Positions 26,054-34,880 of a DNA stretch of 64,000 nt are shown here, in pieces (position 1 is the first letter of the stretch; each line of letters starts with the position of its first letter). The translations under genes were made by a program, and so were the position numbers. This DNA is from Candidatus Praeruminimicrobium purgamenti. Lineage in GTDB: Bacteria > Elusimicrobiota > Endomicrobiia > Endomicrobiales > Endomicrobiaceae. Location: the NCBI GenBank assembly GCA_018433585.1, contig JAHDQW010000007.1, forward strand, positions 1 to 64,000, written 5' to 3'. The notes under the pieces were generated by a model. That model was not told the DNA's origin and searched no databases. It worked only from the letters and a program-made list of their open reading frames with translations.

Positions 26054-27292
26054 TTGAATTTCAAACATTTATATTATAAATTCCTAGAAGCTGCAATGTA
26101 CAAGTACAACCAGATGTCTTTAAGATATCCGAGTTTGAAAAAATATCTTGTAATCGCGGCTCTTTCAATATGTGTATTAATTATAGGGGTTATCGTTTAT
26201 TTTGTTCATTTTGCAAAAGAAAAAGTCGTTGAAGAAAAGCAGGAAATGATAACCGTTAAAGTTAAAAAGGCCGTCAAACAGGATTATACCGATACTTACA
26301 CCGTAATGGGTACGATAAAAGGCGCGGTTGAAAATGAAATGCGTTTTGAACTTGACGGACAGCTTGCTTCTTATAATTTTAAAGAAGGCTCAAAGGTAAA
26401 ACAGGGAAATATTATTTGTTCTCTTGACCCTAAAGACGCTTTGACTAAAGCCGATTATGCAAAAAGCAAATATAAAAGCGAATTATCAGCTTATAACTCC
26501 GCAAGAGAAAGATATAAGGTTTATGAAGAGTTGTATAATATGAAAGCTCTTTCGGAAAGCAAACTGTATGAAGCAAAATATGAAATTGAATCTGCGCAGT
26601 CAAAAGTTAAAGCCGCTTTGTCGGAAGTCGAATTATCACAGTCTAATCTGGCAAAAACGAACCTTGCTGCTCCTAGCGACGGTATTCTTGCCGAAATAAT
26701 AATAAAGCCCGGAGACTATATTACTCCTCAGGATGTTGTTGCAAAATTTATCAGCGACCAGGGTACAAATTTTGAAGTTGATATACCTGAAAAAGACGTT
26801 CATAAGCTTGTTATCGGACAGCCTGTTACAATTAACTGCGATTCTTATCAAGGCAGAACTTTTGCCGGCAAGCTTACAGAAATAGCTCCTACGGTTAAAG
26901 AAAGAACCAGAACGTCAACAATAAAAGTCAGTGTTGAAAACAATGAAGGTCTTTTAAGATCCGGAATGTTCGGCAGAGGCGTGATTTTATTGAAGGAACT
27001 TAAAGATGTTTTGCTTGTTCCTTCGGACAGTATAGTTTCTCTTAACGATAATGCATTTTTGGTTCCTGTCGTAACTCCGGATTATAAAACGCCTGGAGAA
27101 GGCGTCATTATGATGAGACCTTGCCAGTTGGGCGAAAAGCTTACTGATAAGACTGTTATAGACAACGGACTTCAGATAGGAGAGCTTATTGTTACTGAAA
27201 CACAGGGACAGCTTTCTGACGGAATGAAAGTCAAATTTTTGGAAGCTATAGAAGATAAAGTAGCCGATACTTCTGCAGGCGTCCAGAAATAA
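26054..27292 (+). CDS. RND periplasmic adaptor (membrane fusion protein)
   Basis: Connects the RND pumps downstream to the TolC protein. A cytoplasmic stretch of about 30 residues is followed by a membrane anchor (near 33-55), a lipoyl half domain, and a full coiled-coil hairpin (TKADYAKSKYKSELS to ALSEVELSQSNLAK). Next come the second lipoyl half (LAAPSDGILAEIIIKPGDYI), a beta-barrel and a membrane-proximal domain. I chose the TTG at 26054, because GGGGGAC sits just before it; the TTG at 26042 is upstream of that ribosome site. About 412 residues. Confidence 0.92.
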   Translation: MNFKHLYYKFLEAAMYKYNQMSLRYPSLKKYLVIAALSICVLIIGVIVYFVHFAKEKVVEEKQEMITVKVKKAVKQDYTDTYTVMGTIKGAVENEMRFELDGQLASYNFKEGSKVKQGNIICSLDPKDALTKADYAKSKYKSELSAYNSARERYKVYEELYNMKALSESKLYEAKYEIESAQSKVKAALSEVELSQSNLAKTNLAAPSDGILAEIIIKPGDYITPQDVVAKFISDQGTNFEVDIPEKDVHKLVIGQPVTINCDSYQGRTFAGKLTEIAPTVKERTRTSTIKVSVENNEGLLRSGMFGRGVILLKELKDVLLVPSDSIVSLNDNAFLVPVVTPDYKTPGEGVIMMRPCQLGEKLTDKTVIDNGLQIGELIVTETQGQLSDGMKVKFLEAIEDKVADTSAGVQK

Positions 27293-27309
27293 GAAATATA
27301 AACATCCCG

Positions 27310-27330
27310 CTTATATTGTCATAATATAAG
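27310..27330 (+). promoter_or_regulatory. Hairpin overlapping the ribosome site of the first RND gene
   Basis: CTTATATT (27310-27317) pairs perfectly with AATATAAG (27323-27330) over a 5-nt loop. The last bases of the 3' arm begin the AAGGA that serves the ATG at 27343. It may tune expression of the pump relative to the adaptor. Confidence 0.4.
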
Positions 27331-27342
27331 GAATATTTTTAT

Positions 27343-30300
27343 ATGATAGAATTCGGAATAAAAAAACCAATAACAACGCTGATGATTGTTATTGCAATAT
27401 TGATGTTTTCCGTTATAACTACTTTGAGAATTCCGGTCGAATTAAATCCGAGTTCAGAATCAGGGCTGGTAAGCGTTATTACAAGGCTCAGAGGCGGCGT
27501 TGCCGCAAGCGAAGTGGAAAAATATGTTACAAGACCTCTGGAAGAAGTTTTCTCGGAATTAAACGGCTTAAAAGAAATCATTTCATCTTCAAAAGAATCA
27601 GAATCAAACATTATGATGACGTTCCATCATAATGTGGATGTTGATTTTATTGTTATTGACATAAGAGAAAAACTTGCAATGGTAAAACATCTGCTTCCTA
27701 AAGAAACGGAAAAGCCTATTATTGCAAAATTTGAACAGTCAGACAGTCCTATTATTATCTTGTCGTTAAGCTCGACAGAAAAAACTCCTGAACAGTTAAG
27801 AGAAATCGCCGAAGACCAAATTAAAGAAAAAATACTGAGAGTATCAGGCGTGGCTAATTTGGAATTCGGAGGCGGCCGTGAAAGAAAGTTCCTTATTGAG
27901 ATGGATAACGCAAAACTTCTGGGATACAAACTTTCCATTCTTGAAGTCGTCCAGAAAATAAATTTGGCTAACTTGTCAATTTCGGCGGGAGAAGTCAACC
28001 AGTATAACCAGAATTTTGTAATAAGAGCCACCGGCGAATATAACAGCATTGCCGAAATAGAAAATACGGCGATAGCCATAACTCCGTCAGGTTCTATAGT
28101 AAGAATAGGAGACATCGCCACAATAAGAGATTCTTTCTATGAAGCAACGTCTTTTGCGAGATTAAATGTGCAGCCGGTAGTTTCCGTATATATTCAGAAA
28201 GAGTCGAGCGCAAACACTATTAAAGTCGCAAATGAGGCTTTAAAAATAATTGATAAGCTCAAAACTACCGTTGATCCGGACATAGTTATCACCGTTGTTA
28301 AAAACGACGCTGAATTTATATCAAAGGCAATCGGTTCTTTAATAGAAGCTTTGGTTGTCGGAGGAATTCTTCTGGCAAGCATTCTGTTCCTTTTTATGAA
28401 AAACATAAGAAGCGTATTTATAGTGGCAACTACGATGCCGCTGAGCCTTTTCATATCAATTTTACTTATGTATTTTACAAACCAGACTTTTAACATCATG
28501 ACCTTAAGCGGTCTTGCTATGGGTATGGCGAACGTTATGGATAACTCTATCGTTGTTATTGAAAATATTTCTTTTCACCACCACAGAAAAACTTATAAAG
28601 ACAAGCTTCAGCTTGTCGTGGAGGGAACAAAAGAGTTATGGCAGCCTATTTTTGCCTCGACGGTAACTACGGTTATTGTTTTTCTTCCTCTTGTTTTTCT
28701 TGAACCTGAAGTAAGACAGATGTATGTTCCTTTTGCGCTGACGATTACGTTTGCTCTCGTTGCGTCTTTGGTCTCCACAATGATTTTTATTCCGCCGCAG
28801 ATTTATAAATGGCAGAATAAATTTGAGCTTGATTTCCAAAGATGGTATATAAAGATAAGACATTATTACGGAAGAATGCTGAAGTTTTGTTTTAGAAGAC
28901 AAACATGGGTATGGATAGCTACTCTTCTGATTTTTCTTTTGGCAATCAGGGTTCTTTCGACGAGAGATTCAGAATTTATGGATGCCGGCAGCGTAAATAC
29001 GTTTCGTATAGGAATACAGTTCCCCCCTGCGACAAGAATAGAAGTTTCTGACGAAGTGGTTAAAAAAATGGAAACTGCTTTGATGGGATACAGAGATAAA
29101 GTCGAAAGAGTTTCTTCGAAAGTCGAAAAACTGCATACTTTCATAGAAGTTACCGTTTTCGAAAAACCTGAAGAATTTAAGGAAGAATTCAGAAAACGTT
29201 TCGGAGAATTTTCGCCGGCATTTGTTTATTTTCAGGATTCGCAAAGCGCGGCGTCGAAAGAAATATACGTTGATTTTTACGGGCAAAACTACGATACGTT
29301 AAAGCAGCTCGCTTTTTCCGCCTCCGGGAAATTACAGCAGATAAAAGGGCTGACTGACGTTAAAATCAGAATGAGAGAGGATGAACCGGAAGTAATTCTT
29401 ACGGTTGATTACAACAGGCTGGCAATTTTCGGGTTAACTACGTATTATTTCAGCAATACGCTGCATTGCCAGATAAGAGGTCTTATAGCAACGCAGTATA
29501 GAACGGAAGGAAAACAAATAGAAACAATTTGCAGACTTTATCCTGACAGTATTAAAAATGTTGAAGAACTGCCTTTCCTCGGTATTGTTAATCCAAGGCA
29601 TGATATCGTCTATGTCGGTCAGGTTACTGATATGAGCAGGGTAAAAGCAAATCAGGAAATTTGGCATAAAAACAAGAAAAGATTTATACAAATAAGCGCA
29701 AACAGATCAAAGCTCGGACTTACGACTGCCGCGGAAAAAATAAAAACGGCGTTAAAGGGTGTTCCGTTCCCTCAGGATTATTCGTTTAATATTTCCGGAG
29801 ATTATGAGAAAACGCTTAAAAACAAAAGTCAGTTTATGCTGGCGATAGCTCTTACCGTTATTCTTATATTTTTTGTTTTGGCGTCTATATTTGAATCTTA
29901 TATGCAGCCGGCTCTTATAATGTTTGCGCTGCCTTTGAGCATAATAGGAGTTTCTTTTTCTTTATGGGCTTTTAAAAAACCGATAAGCCTCGGCGTGTGG
30001 ATAGGTATGATGATTCTTTTCGGCTCCATTGTTTACAGTTCGATTATTATCGTTGACAAGATAAATATAAGAAGAGTCGGCAGAAAAAATATGCTGAGAG
30101 TAGTTTTTGAATCATGTAAAGAGAGGCTGAGACCTGAGCTTATAACGCTTTTGATGAAAACGCTCGGACTTTTACCTATGGTCCTCAGCAGAGACGAGTC
30201 GGCTTCAATGTGGAGATCTCTCGGGCTGACCGTTTTGTTCGGGACAATTTCGGGAACTATGCTCACGATGTTAATTATACCCACAGCGTATTATGTGCTC

Positions 30301-30438
30301 GAAAAACCTAAACAGAGTATTCATGCATTTTTTAAAAATCTGAAAATAGCGTTTCTTTTTAAGTTTGCAAATAAACTTTACGGCAAGATTTATGCCAGGT
30401 TTAAAACGAAAAATTTTGATAATATAAATAATATATGA
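27343..30438 (+). CDS. RND efflux transporter, first of a pair
   Basis: A 1031-residue inner-membrane pump of the HAE/AcrB-like group with twelve helices and two large periplasmic loops. Helix 4 reads MANVMDNSIVVIENI, keeping one proton-relay Asp followed by Asn. Helix 10 reads GSIVYSSIIIVDKI, with Tyr where AcrB has Lys940 and where many relatives have Asn. This suggests a changed or weakened proton relay in this subunit. It is followed 10 bases later by a second RND gene, so a hetero-oligomer like MdtBC is possible. Substrate unknown. Confidence 0.92.
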   Translation: MIEFGIKKPITTLMIVIAILMFSVITTLRIPVELNPSSESGLVSVITRLRGGVAASEVEKYVTRPLEEVFSELNGLKEIISSSKESESNIMMTFHHNVDVDFIVIDIREKLAMVKHLLPKETEKPIIAKFEQSDSPIIILSLSSTEKTPEQLREIAEDQIKEKILRVSGVANLEFGGGRERKFLIEMDNAKLLGYKLSILEVVQKINLANLSISAGEVNQYNQNFVIRATGEYNSIAEIENTAIAITPSGSIVRIGDIATIRDSFYEATSFARLNVQPVVSVYIQKESSANTIKVANEALKIIDKLKTTVDPDIVITVVKNDAEFISKAIGSLIEALVVGGILLASILFLFMKNIRSVFIVATTMPLSLFISILLMYFTNQTFNIMTLSGLAMGMANVMDNSIVVIENISFHHHRKTYKDKLQLVVEGTKELWQPIFASTVTTVIVFLPLVFLEPEVRQMYVPFALTITFALVASLVSTMIFIPPQIYKWQNKFELDFQRWYIKIRHYYGRMLKFCFRRQTWVWIATLLIFLLAIRVLSTRDSEFMDAGSVNTFRIGIQFPPATRIEVSDEVVKKMETALMGYRDKVERVSSKVEKLHTFIEVTVFEKPEEFKEEFRKRFGEFSPAFVYFQDSQSAASKEIYVDFYGQNYDTLKQLAFSASGKLQQIKGLTDVKIRMREDEPEVILTVDYNRLAIFGLTTYYFSNTLHCQIRGLIATQYRTEGKQIETICRLYPDSIKNVEELPFLGIVNPRHDIVYVGQVTDMSRVKANQEIWHKNKKRFIQISANRSKLGLTTAAEKIKTALKGVPFPQDYSFNISGDYEKTLKNKSQFMLAIALTVILIFFVLASIFESYMQPALIMFALPLSIIGVSFSLWAFKKPISLGVWIGMMILFGSIVYSSIIIVDKINIRRVGRKNMLRVVFESCKERLRPELITLLMKTLGLLPMVLSRDESASMWRSLGLTVLFGTISGTMLTMLIIPTAYYVLEKPKQSIHAFFKNLKIAFLFKFANKLYGKIYARFKTKNFDNINNI

Positions 30439-30448
30439 GAGAAAAATT

Positions 30449-33400
30449 ATGAGTTTATTAAGACTTCCCGTAGACAGACCGGTCACGACTATAATGATAT
30501 TTCTTGCGGTAATACTGATGGGTATTATTTCATGGACAAGAATCCCGCAGGAACTGTTTCCGTCAATGGAATATCCTCAGATTACCATTGTCACTAAATA
30601 CGAAGGCGCAGGTCCGGAAGAAGCGGAAAAATTAATAAGCAAAATCATAGAAGAAACGGCAGGCACGGTAAAAAGGATAAAAAGAGTTTCTTCTGTTTCA
30701 AAAGAAGGCGTTTCAATAGTTTCCTGCGAGTTTGTCTGGGGAACAAACATGGATTTTGCTTCCATGGATATCAGAGAAAAAATAGATTTGATAAAAGAAT
30801 CGCTGCCTAAAGATTCCCTTGACCCTATAGTTTTGAAATATAATCCTATGCAGGTAGAAGCGATGATTTTGTCCGCAAATTATAAAGACACGGATGATTC
30901 GTCTCCGGAAAAGATGGCCGCTTTGAGAACGTTTGTAAAGAAAAATATTAAAGACGAGCTTGAAAGACTCGAAGGCGTTGCAAAAGTCGCAATCAGAGGC
31001 GGAGAACAAAAAGAAATACTTGTCGAGATAGATAAAGGAAGACTTCTCGCCAATCAGGTTTCAATAACGGACGTCATAACTTCTCTTCAGACGGCAAACA
31101 TAACTTATCCTGCCGGAACGATAAAAGAAGAAAAGCACGAATATATAGTAAAAACGGTCGGAGAATTCCAAAATTTAAACGATATATCGTCTTTGTCTTT
31201 CGGCAAACAAACGCAGGATCAGCAGCAGCAGAGATACAGAAAAGACAGAACGTATCAGGGAGAAACAGGCGATAAAATAGTTTATATGAGAGACGTTGCA
31301 GACGTTCAGGAATCGTTGAAAGACAGAAAGGGTTTCTCAAGATATAATTCCAGAGAGAACGTTTCCATAAGCATATATCCGCAGTCTGGCGCAAATCTTA
31401 TCAATATGTCTAAGCTTGTGAAAGCAAAATTGAAAGAGCTGGACGAAAAAATACCTAAAGACGTTGAAATAGAAATAACTTATGACCAGTCGATTTTTAT
31501 TAAGCAGTCTCTTGATAATATTTATCAGTCCGGCATTCAGGGAGCTTTGCTGTCTCTTATACTGCTGTATTTCTTTATGAAAAGCTTTGTAGGTTCGACA
31601 ATTATCAATACGGCAATTCCGATAAGCTTATGCGTAACGCTGAGCATTATGTATTTTCAGGGCATAACCATTAACTCAATGTCTCTCGGGGGTCTTACAA
31701 TAGGTATCGGCATGGTCGTCGATAACGGGAATATGGTCCTTGAAAATATTTTAATGGCCATGCATAAGCATAAACATCTGCCGAGGAAAGAAGCCATTTA
31801 TCAGGCGACGTCCAGCCTTCTTCCTCCTATAGTGAGCTCCACGCTTACTACGGTCGCTATTTTTATACCGTTTGTTTTTGTTGCGGGCATGATAGGACAG
31901 CTTTTTAAACAGCTTGCGCTGACTATAACATATTCTATGCTTGCTTCTATTTTCGCCGCAATGTTTCTTGTTCCAAGACTTTGTCTGCATGCAAATCTTT
32001 CAAAAATTTCTGTTACGGCCGGTTTAAAAACAATAGACACTTATTTTACTCCTCTTTTAAAATCTGTCTTGAATTTTAAAGTCAGCAAAATATTTTTCTT
32101 TACGGCTATTTATGCTCTTGTGGGCGTTGCCACAGTATTTTTAATGCCTAAAGAATTCATGCCTAAAACGGATGAAAGAAAATTTGTTTTAAGCGTTTCT
32201 CTCCATCCCGATACTCCTCTTGAAATAACCAACGGAGTTATAAAAAGAATAGAAAAAGCCATATCCAAATATGATGAAGTTAAAGATATATCGACAAGCG
32301 TCGGTTCAACCGGAGAAGAAATAGGGTCAGGCTCAATAGAGACGCTGGGCGTTTACCAGGCAAGAATCATTACCAATCTTACGCCTAAAGGCAGATCTAC
32401 AAACGAAATAGTTACGGAATTAAGCGATGAAATAAAAAAATGGAATATAAAAGATTTGGAAATAGAATTTGCCACGCAGCAGGGACTTTTCGGTTCAGGC
32501 GTCGGTTCGTCTTCAGGAGTAACTGTTGAGCTGAAAGGGAAAGACCTTCAGAAATTGAGAGAATATGCCGACAGACTCAAGTCTAATATGGAATCAATGC
32601 CTGAATTTTACGGTATTAAAGTAGATCCGTCTGACGAAGTTCCTGAATTGAGGTTAACGATAGACAGAGAGAGAGCTTCCTTATTCGGGCTTTCAACTCA
32701 GGATATTGCCGCCATGACTCTTGCCGGCATTAAAGGTTTTGTAGCGACAAAATTAAAACTTCCGGACGACGAAATGGATATAAGAGTCAGAATGAAGCCT
32801 GAGGACAGGGATTCTTTAGATAAAGTTATGGAAATGACGGCATATTCGTCCTGGGGCATGACAATACAGTTAAAACAGATAGCGCAGGCAAGTTTTGTAA
32901 AAAGCCTCCCGGCAATTAAAAGAGTAGAGGGAGAAAGAACTTATCTTGTTACGGCAAACGTAAAAGGAAACTTTACAAAAGCCGTCGGCGAGCTTCAAAC
33001 TCTGCTTGACGATGTTTATAATAACGCGGACATAAGCGCTGTTGTTACCGGCGAAATGCTTGCCATGAAAGAAGCCTTATCGCAAGTTTCTTTTGCGATG
33101 ATTCTCGGTATTATAATAATTTTCATGATTCTTGCTTCTGAGTTTGAATCTTTATTCCAGCCTATCATCGTTATGACTGCGGTTCCGCTTGGAATAGTAG
33201 GCGCATTATTTACATTGTTTATAACAGGACAGTCAATCAATTCTATATCGATGCTCGGTATAATAATGTTAGTCGGAAACGTTGTCAATATTTCCATTAT
33301 GTTGGTGGACAGATACAATCTGTATTATTTTCAGGATCCTGACAAATACAGAGACATAGTCGCTTTTAAGCAGATGATAGTTCTTACGACTGTTGATCAT

Positions 33401-33616
33401 ATAAGACCTATAGCAATGACAACGTTAACAACTATTGTCGGACTTATACCTCTTGCTATGGGACTTGGCGAGGGCGCAACGACAAACCAGCCTATGGCTA
33501 TAGCTGTGTGCGGCGGTTTGACTTTTGCATTGGCTCTTGCTTTGTTGTTTGTTCCTTTTGTATATCTCTATTCCAAAGGGATGAGAAATAAGAGCGAAGA
33601 TGAAATGATTCGGTAA
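30449..33616 (+). CDS. RND efflux transporter, second of a pair
   Basis: A 1055-residue partner pump, about as divergent from the first as different RND subfamilies. Helix 4 reads GMVVDNGNMVLENI and helix 10 GNVVNISIMLVDRYN, both the common single-Asp/Asn arrangement of HAE-type pumps. A Gln/Arg-rich insertion (TQDQQQQRYRKDRTY) lies in the first periplasmic domain, near residue 255. The gene ends the operon; a strong terminator follows 20 bases later. It probably supplies proton-driven activity to the pair, which is inference. Confidence 0.93.
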   Translation: MSLLRLPVDRPVTTIMIFLAVILMGIISWTRIPQELFPSMEYPQITIVTKYEGAGPEEAEKLISKIIEETAGTVKRIKRVSSVSKEGVSIVSCEFVWGTNMDFASMDIREKIDLIKESLPKDSLDPIVLKYNPMQVEAMILSANYKDTDDSSPEKMAALRTFVKKNIKDELERLEGVAKVAIRGGEQKEILVEIDKGRLLANQVSITDVITSLQTANITYPAGTIKEEKHEYIVKTVGEFQNLNDISSLSFGKQTQDQQQQRYRKDRTYQGETGDKIVYMRDVADVQESLKDRKGFSRYNSRENVSISIYPQSGANLINMSKLVKAKLKELDEKIPKDVEIEITYDQSIFIKQSLDNIYQSGIQGALLSLILLYFFMKSFVGSTIINTAIPISLCVTLSIMYFQGITINSMSLGGLTIGIGMVVDNGNMVLENILMAMHKHKHLPRKEAIYQATSSLLPPIVSSTLTTVAIFIPFVFVAGMIGQLFKQLALTITYSMLASIFAAMFLVPRLCLHANLSKISVTAGLKTIDTYFTPLLKSVLNFKVSKIFFFTAIYALVGVATVFLMPKEFMPKTDERKFVLSVSLHPDTPLEITNGVIKRIEKAISKYDEVKDISTSVGSTGEEIGSGSIETLGVYQARIITNLTPKGRSTNEIVTELSDEIKKWNIKDLEIEFATQQGLFGSGVGSSSGVTVELKGKDLQKLREYADRLKSNMESMPEFYGIKVDPSDEVPELRLTIDRERASLFGLSTQDIAAMTLAGIKGFVATKLKLPDDEMDIRVRMKPEDRDSLDKVMEMTAYSSWGMTIQLKQIAQASFVKSLPAIKRVEGERTYLVTANVKGNFTKAVGELQTLLDDVYNNADISAVVTGEMLAMKEALSQVSFAMILGIIIIFMILASEFESLFQPIIVMTAVPLGIVGALFTLFITGQSINSISMLGIIMLVGNVVNISIMLVDRYNLYYFQDPDKYRDIVAFKQMIVLTTVDHIRPIAMTTLTTIVGLIPLAMGLGEGATTNQPMAIAVCGGLTFALALALLFVPFVYLYSKGMRNKSEDEMIR

Positions 33617-33635
33617 GATAAATAACGGAATATAA

Positions 33636-33671
33636 TAAAAAAGCCTCTCTTAAATAAGAGAGGCTTTTTTT
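33636..33671. terminator. Bidirectional terminator between the RND operon and the 34-aa gene
   Basis: A near-perfect stem (AAAAGCCTCTCTT with AAGAGAGGCTTTT) around loop AAAT, with T tracts on both strands. It ends the RND operon and can also end the convergent small gene at 33685. Confidence 0.93.
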
Positions 33672-33684
33672 ATAATCATGATGT

Positions 33685-33789
33685 TTATTTTTTCTTTGCA
33701 GTTTTTTTAGCAGCAACTTTTTTGACAACTTTCTTTGCAGCTTTTTTTACAACTTTTTTCGCTGGCTTTGCTTTGCATCCACAAGGCAT
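33685..33789 (-). CDS. 34-residue Lys/Ala/Val-rich basic protein
   Basis: A very short gene with a clear ribosome site: AAGGAG seven bases before the ATG at 33789. The product begins MPCGCKAKP, then repeats KKVV/KKAA/KKVA blocks to a lysine tail and TAA. More than 40% of residues are lysine, as in histone H1-like tails of bacteria and in Hc1-type proteins, so nucleic-acid binding is a fair inference. The CGC near the N terminus could bind metal or form disulfides. It is flanked by its own leader and a terminator. Too short for common gene finders. Confidence 0.7.
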   Translation of the reverse strand: MPCGCKAKPAKKVVKKAAKKVVKKVAAKKTAKKK

Positions 33790-33792
33790 GTG

Positions 33793-33880
33793 TACGCTCC
33801 TTTTGTCTCAGTAAAGAGACATTTTTTTAAAGCAACTCCGGTTTGTCGGAGAAAAAGTTTTTCAAATATCACGCTAATAT
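33793..33880 (-). promoter_or_regulatory. Double-hairpin leader and promoter of the 34-aa gene
   Basis: On the minus strand the leader can form CTCCG-ACAAAC-CGGAG and then TGTCTC-TTTACT-GAGACA. The second hairpin ends directly before the AAGGAG ribosome site. A TATATT-like -10 lies further upstream, near 33876. The paired hairpins suggest transcript stabilisation or translational control. Confidence 0.5.
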
Positions 33881-33926
33881 AATAAATCAATTTTAAAAAA
33901 AATGCAAGTAATTTTTTAAATTACCG

Positions 33927-34352
33927 TCACAACTTTTTTGCCGCTGCCGCTTTCTTCTTCTTCTTTTTCTTTAAATAATTTACATAATCTGTGAAAGTCA
34001 TTATGGTTCTTTGTTTACCGCTGACCCATACAAACGCGCTGTAATTTTTTGACAGTTCTATTTTTTCAGGTTTTCCGGTCGCTTTATTGTCGGCCCACGC
34101 CGAGGCGATAATATTGTTTTTCGCTCCCTGTTTTTTTGACATAATAAGCAGTTCTTTTCTTAAAGTTTTTTTCACTTCGTCTAAAACCGGGATATCGCCT
34201 TTGTAAATTATGTATGCCGCCACGGGATATTGGCTGTCATATTGTTTTATCTGCACGGTGTAATTTTTTCTTTCTATTATTTCGTTTGCAAAAATATTTA
34301 ATGTAAAACAGAAAACAAATAAAAAACCTGCTAATAATTTTAAAGATTTCAT
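33927..34352 (-). CDS. Secreted protein with Lys-rich tail, 141 aa
   Basis: It has a signal peptide (residues 1-22, ending IFANE). The mature part is a small alpha/beta domain of about 100 residues with several Lys/Tyr-rich strands (NYTVQIKQYDSQYPVAAYII) and no motif I recognise. It ends in KKKKKKKAAAAKKL, an unusually basic tail. It lies four bases after aroK on the same strand, but an envelope role seems likelier than one in the shikimate pathway. Function unknown. Confidence 0.7.
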   Translation of the reverse strand: MKSLKLLAGFLFVFCFTLNIFANEIIERKNYTVQIKQYDSQYPVAAYIIYKGDIPVLDEVKKTLRKELLIMSKKQGAKNNIIASAWADNKATGKPEKIELSKNYSAFVWVSGKQRTIMTFTDYVNYLKKKKKKKAAAAKKL

Positions 34353-34355
34353 TTT

Positions 34356-34880
34356 TTATATTCCAAGCACTTCTTTTATATTGGTATCCGACAGTATTTT
34401 ATCCCGTACCTGCTCAGGAGTCAGCCCTTCCGTATCAACTGCCAAATCGCAGTTGTCGTATGCGGCTTTTCTTTGCATAAGCAGCTTTTTTATTTCGTCA
34501 AACGGATGCAGCATTTTTTTTATAATCGGTCTGTTGTCGTCTTCGCCTATTCTGTTTAAAATATGCTGCGCCGAAGCGTAAAGATTTATTATAATCCCGT
34601 TCTGTCTCAAACGGTCAATATTGTGTTTATTCAAAACGACTCCGCCGCCGCACGAAATTACGGCATTGTCGGCGTTTGACAATACGGAAACGACATTCGT
34701 TTCATATTCCCTGAAAGTTTTTTCTCCGACTTTTTTAAATATTTCGGAAATTGTAGTTTTCATCTGCTGCTCAATCATTTCGTCAGTATCAAAAAAATGA
34801 CGGTTTAAAGTTTTTGCAAGCAGTTTGCCTACGGTCGTTTTCCCGGTTCCCATAAAACCGGTTAATACGATATTTTTCAT
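34356..34880 (-). CDS. aroK: Shikimate kinase
   Basis: Phosphorylates shikimate in aromatic amino acid synthesis. The P-loop GFMGTGKTTVG is at residues 8-18. The shikimate-binding Asp region is FFDTDEMIE and the GGGVV loop is ISCGGGVVL. The LID Arg lies in GEDDNRPI. Length 174 is usual. Its ATG overlaps the aroC stop by one base, so the two are coupled. Confidence 0.95.
   Translation of the reverse strand: MKNIVLTGFMGTGKTTVGKLLAKTLNRHFFDTDEMIEQQMKTTISEIFKKVGEKTFREYETNVVSVLSNADNAVISCGGGVVLNKHNIDRLRQNGIIINLYASAQHILNRIGEDDNRPIIKKMLHPFDEIKKLLMQRKAAYDNCDLAVDTEGLTPEQVRDKILSDTNIKEVLGI

Noticed and set aside
33690-33780. T-rich direct repeats resembling a tandem repeat array
   Set aside because: They are the minus-strand coding sequence of the Lys/Ala-rich 34-residue protein, with regular codons and a ribosome site.
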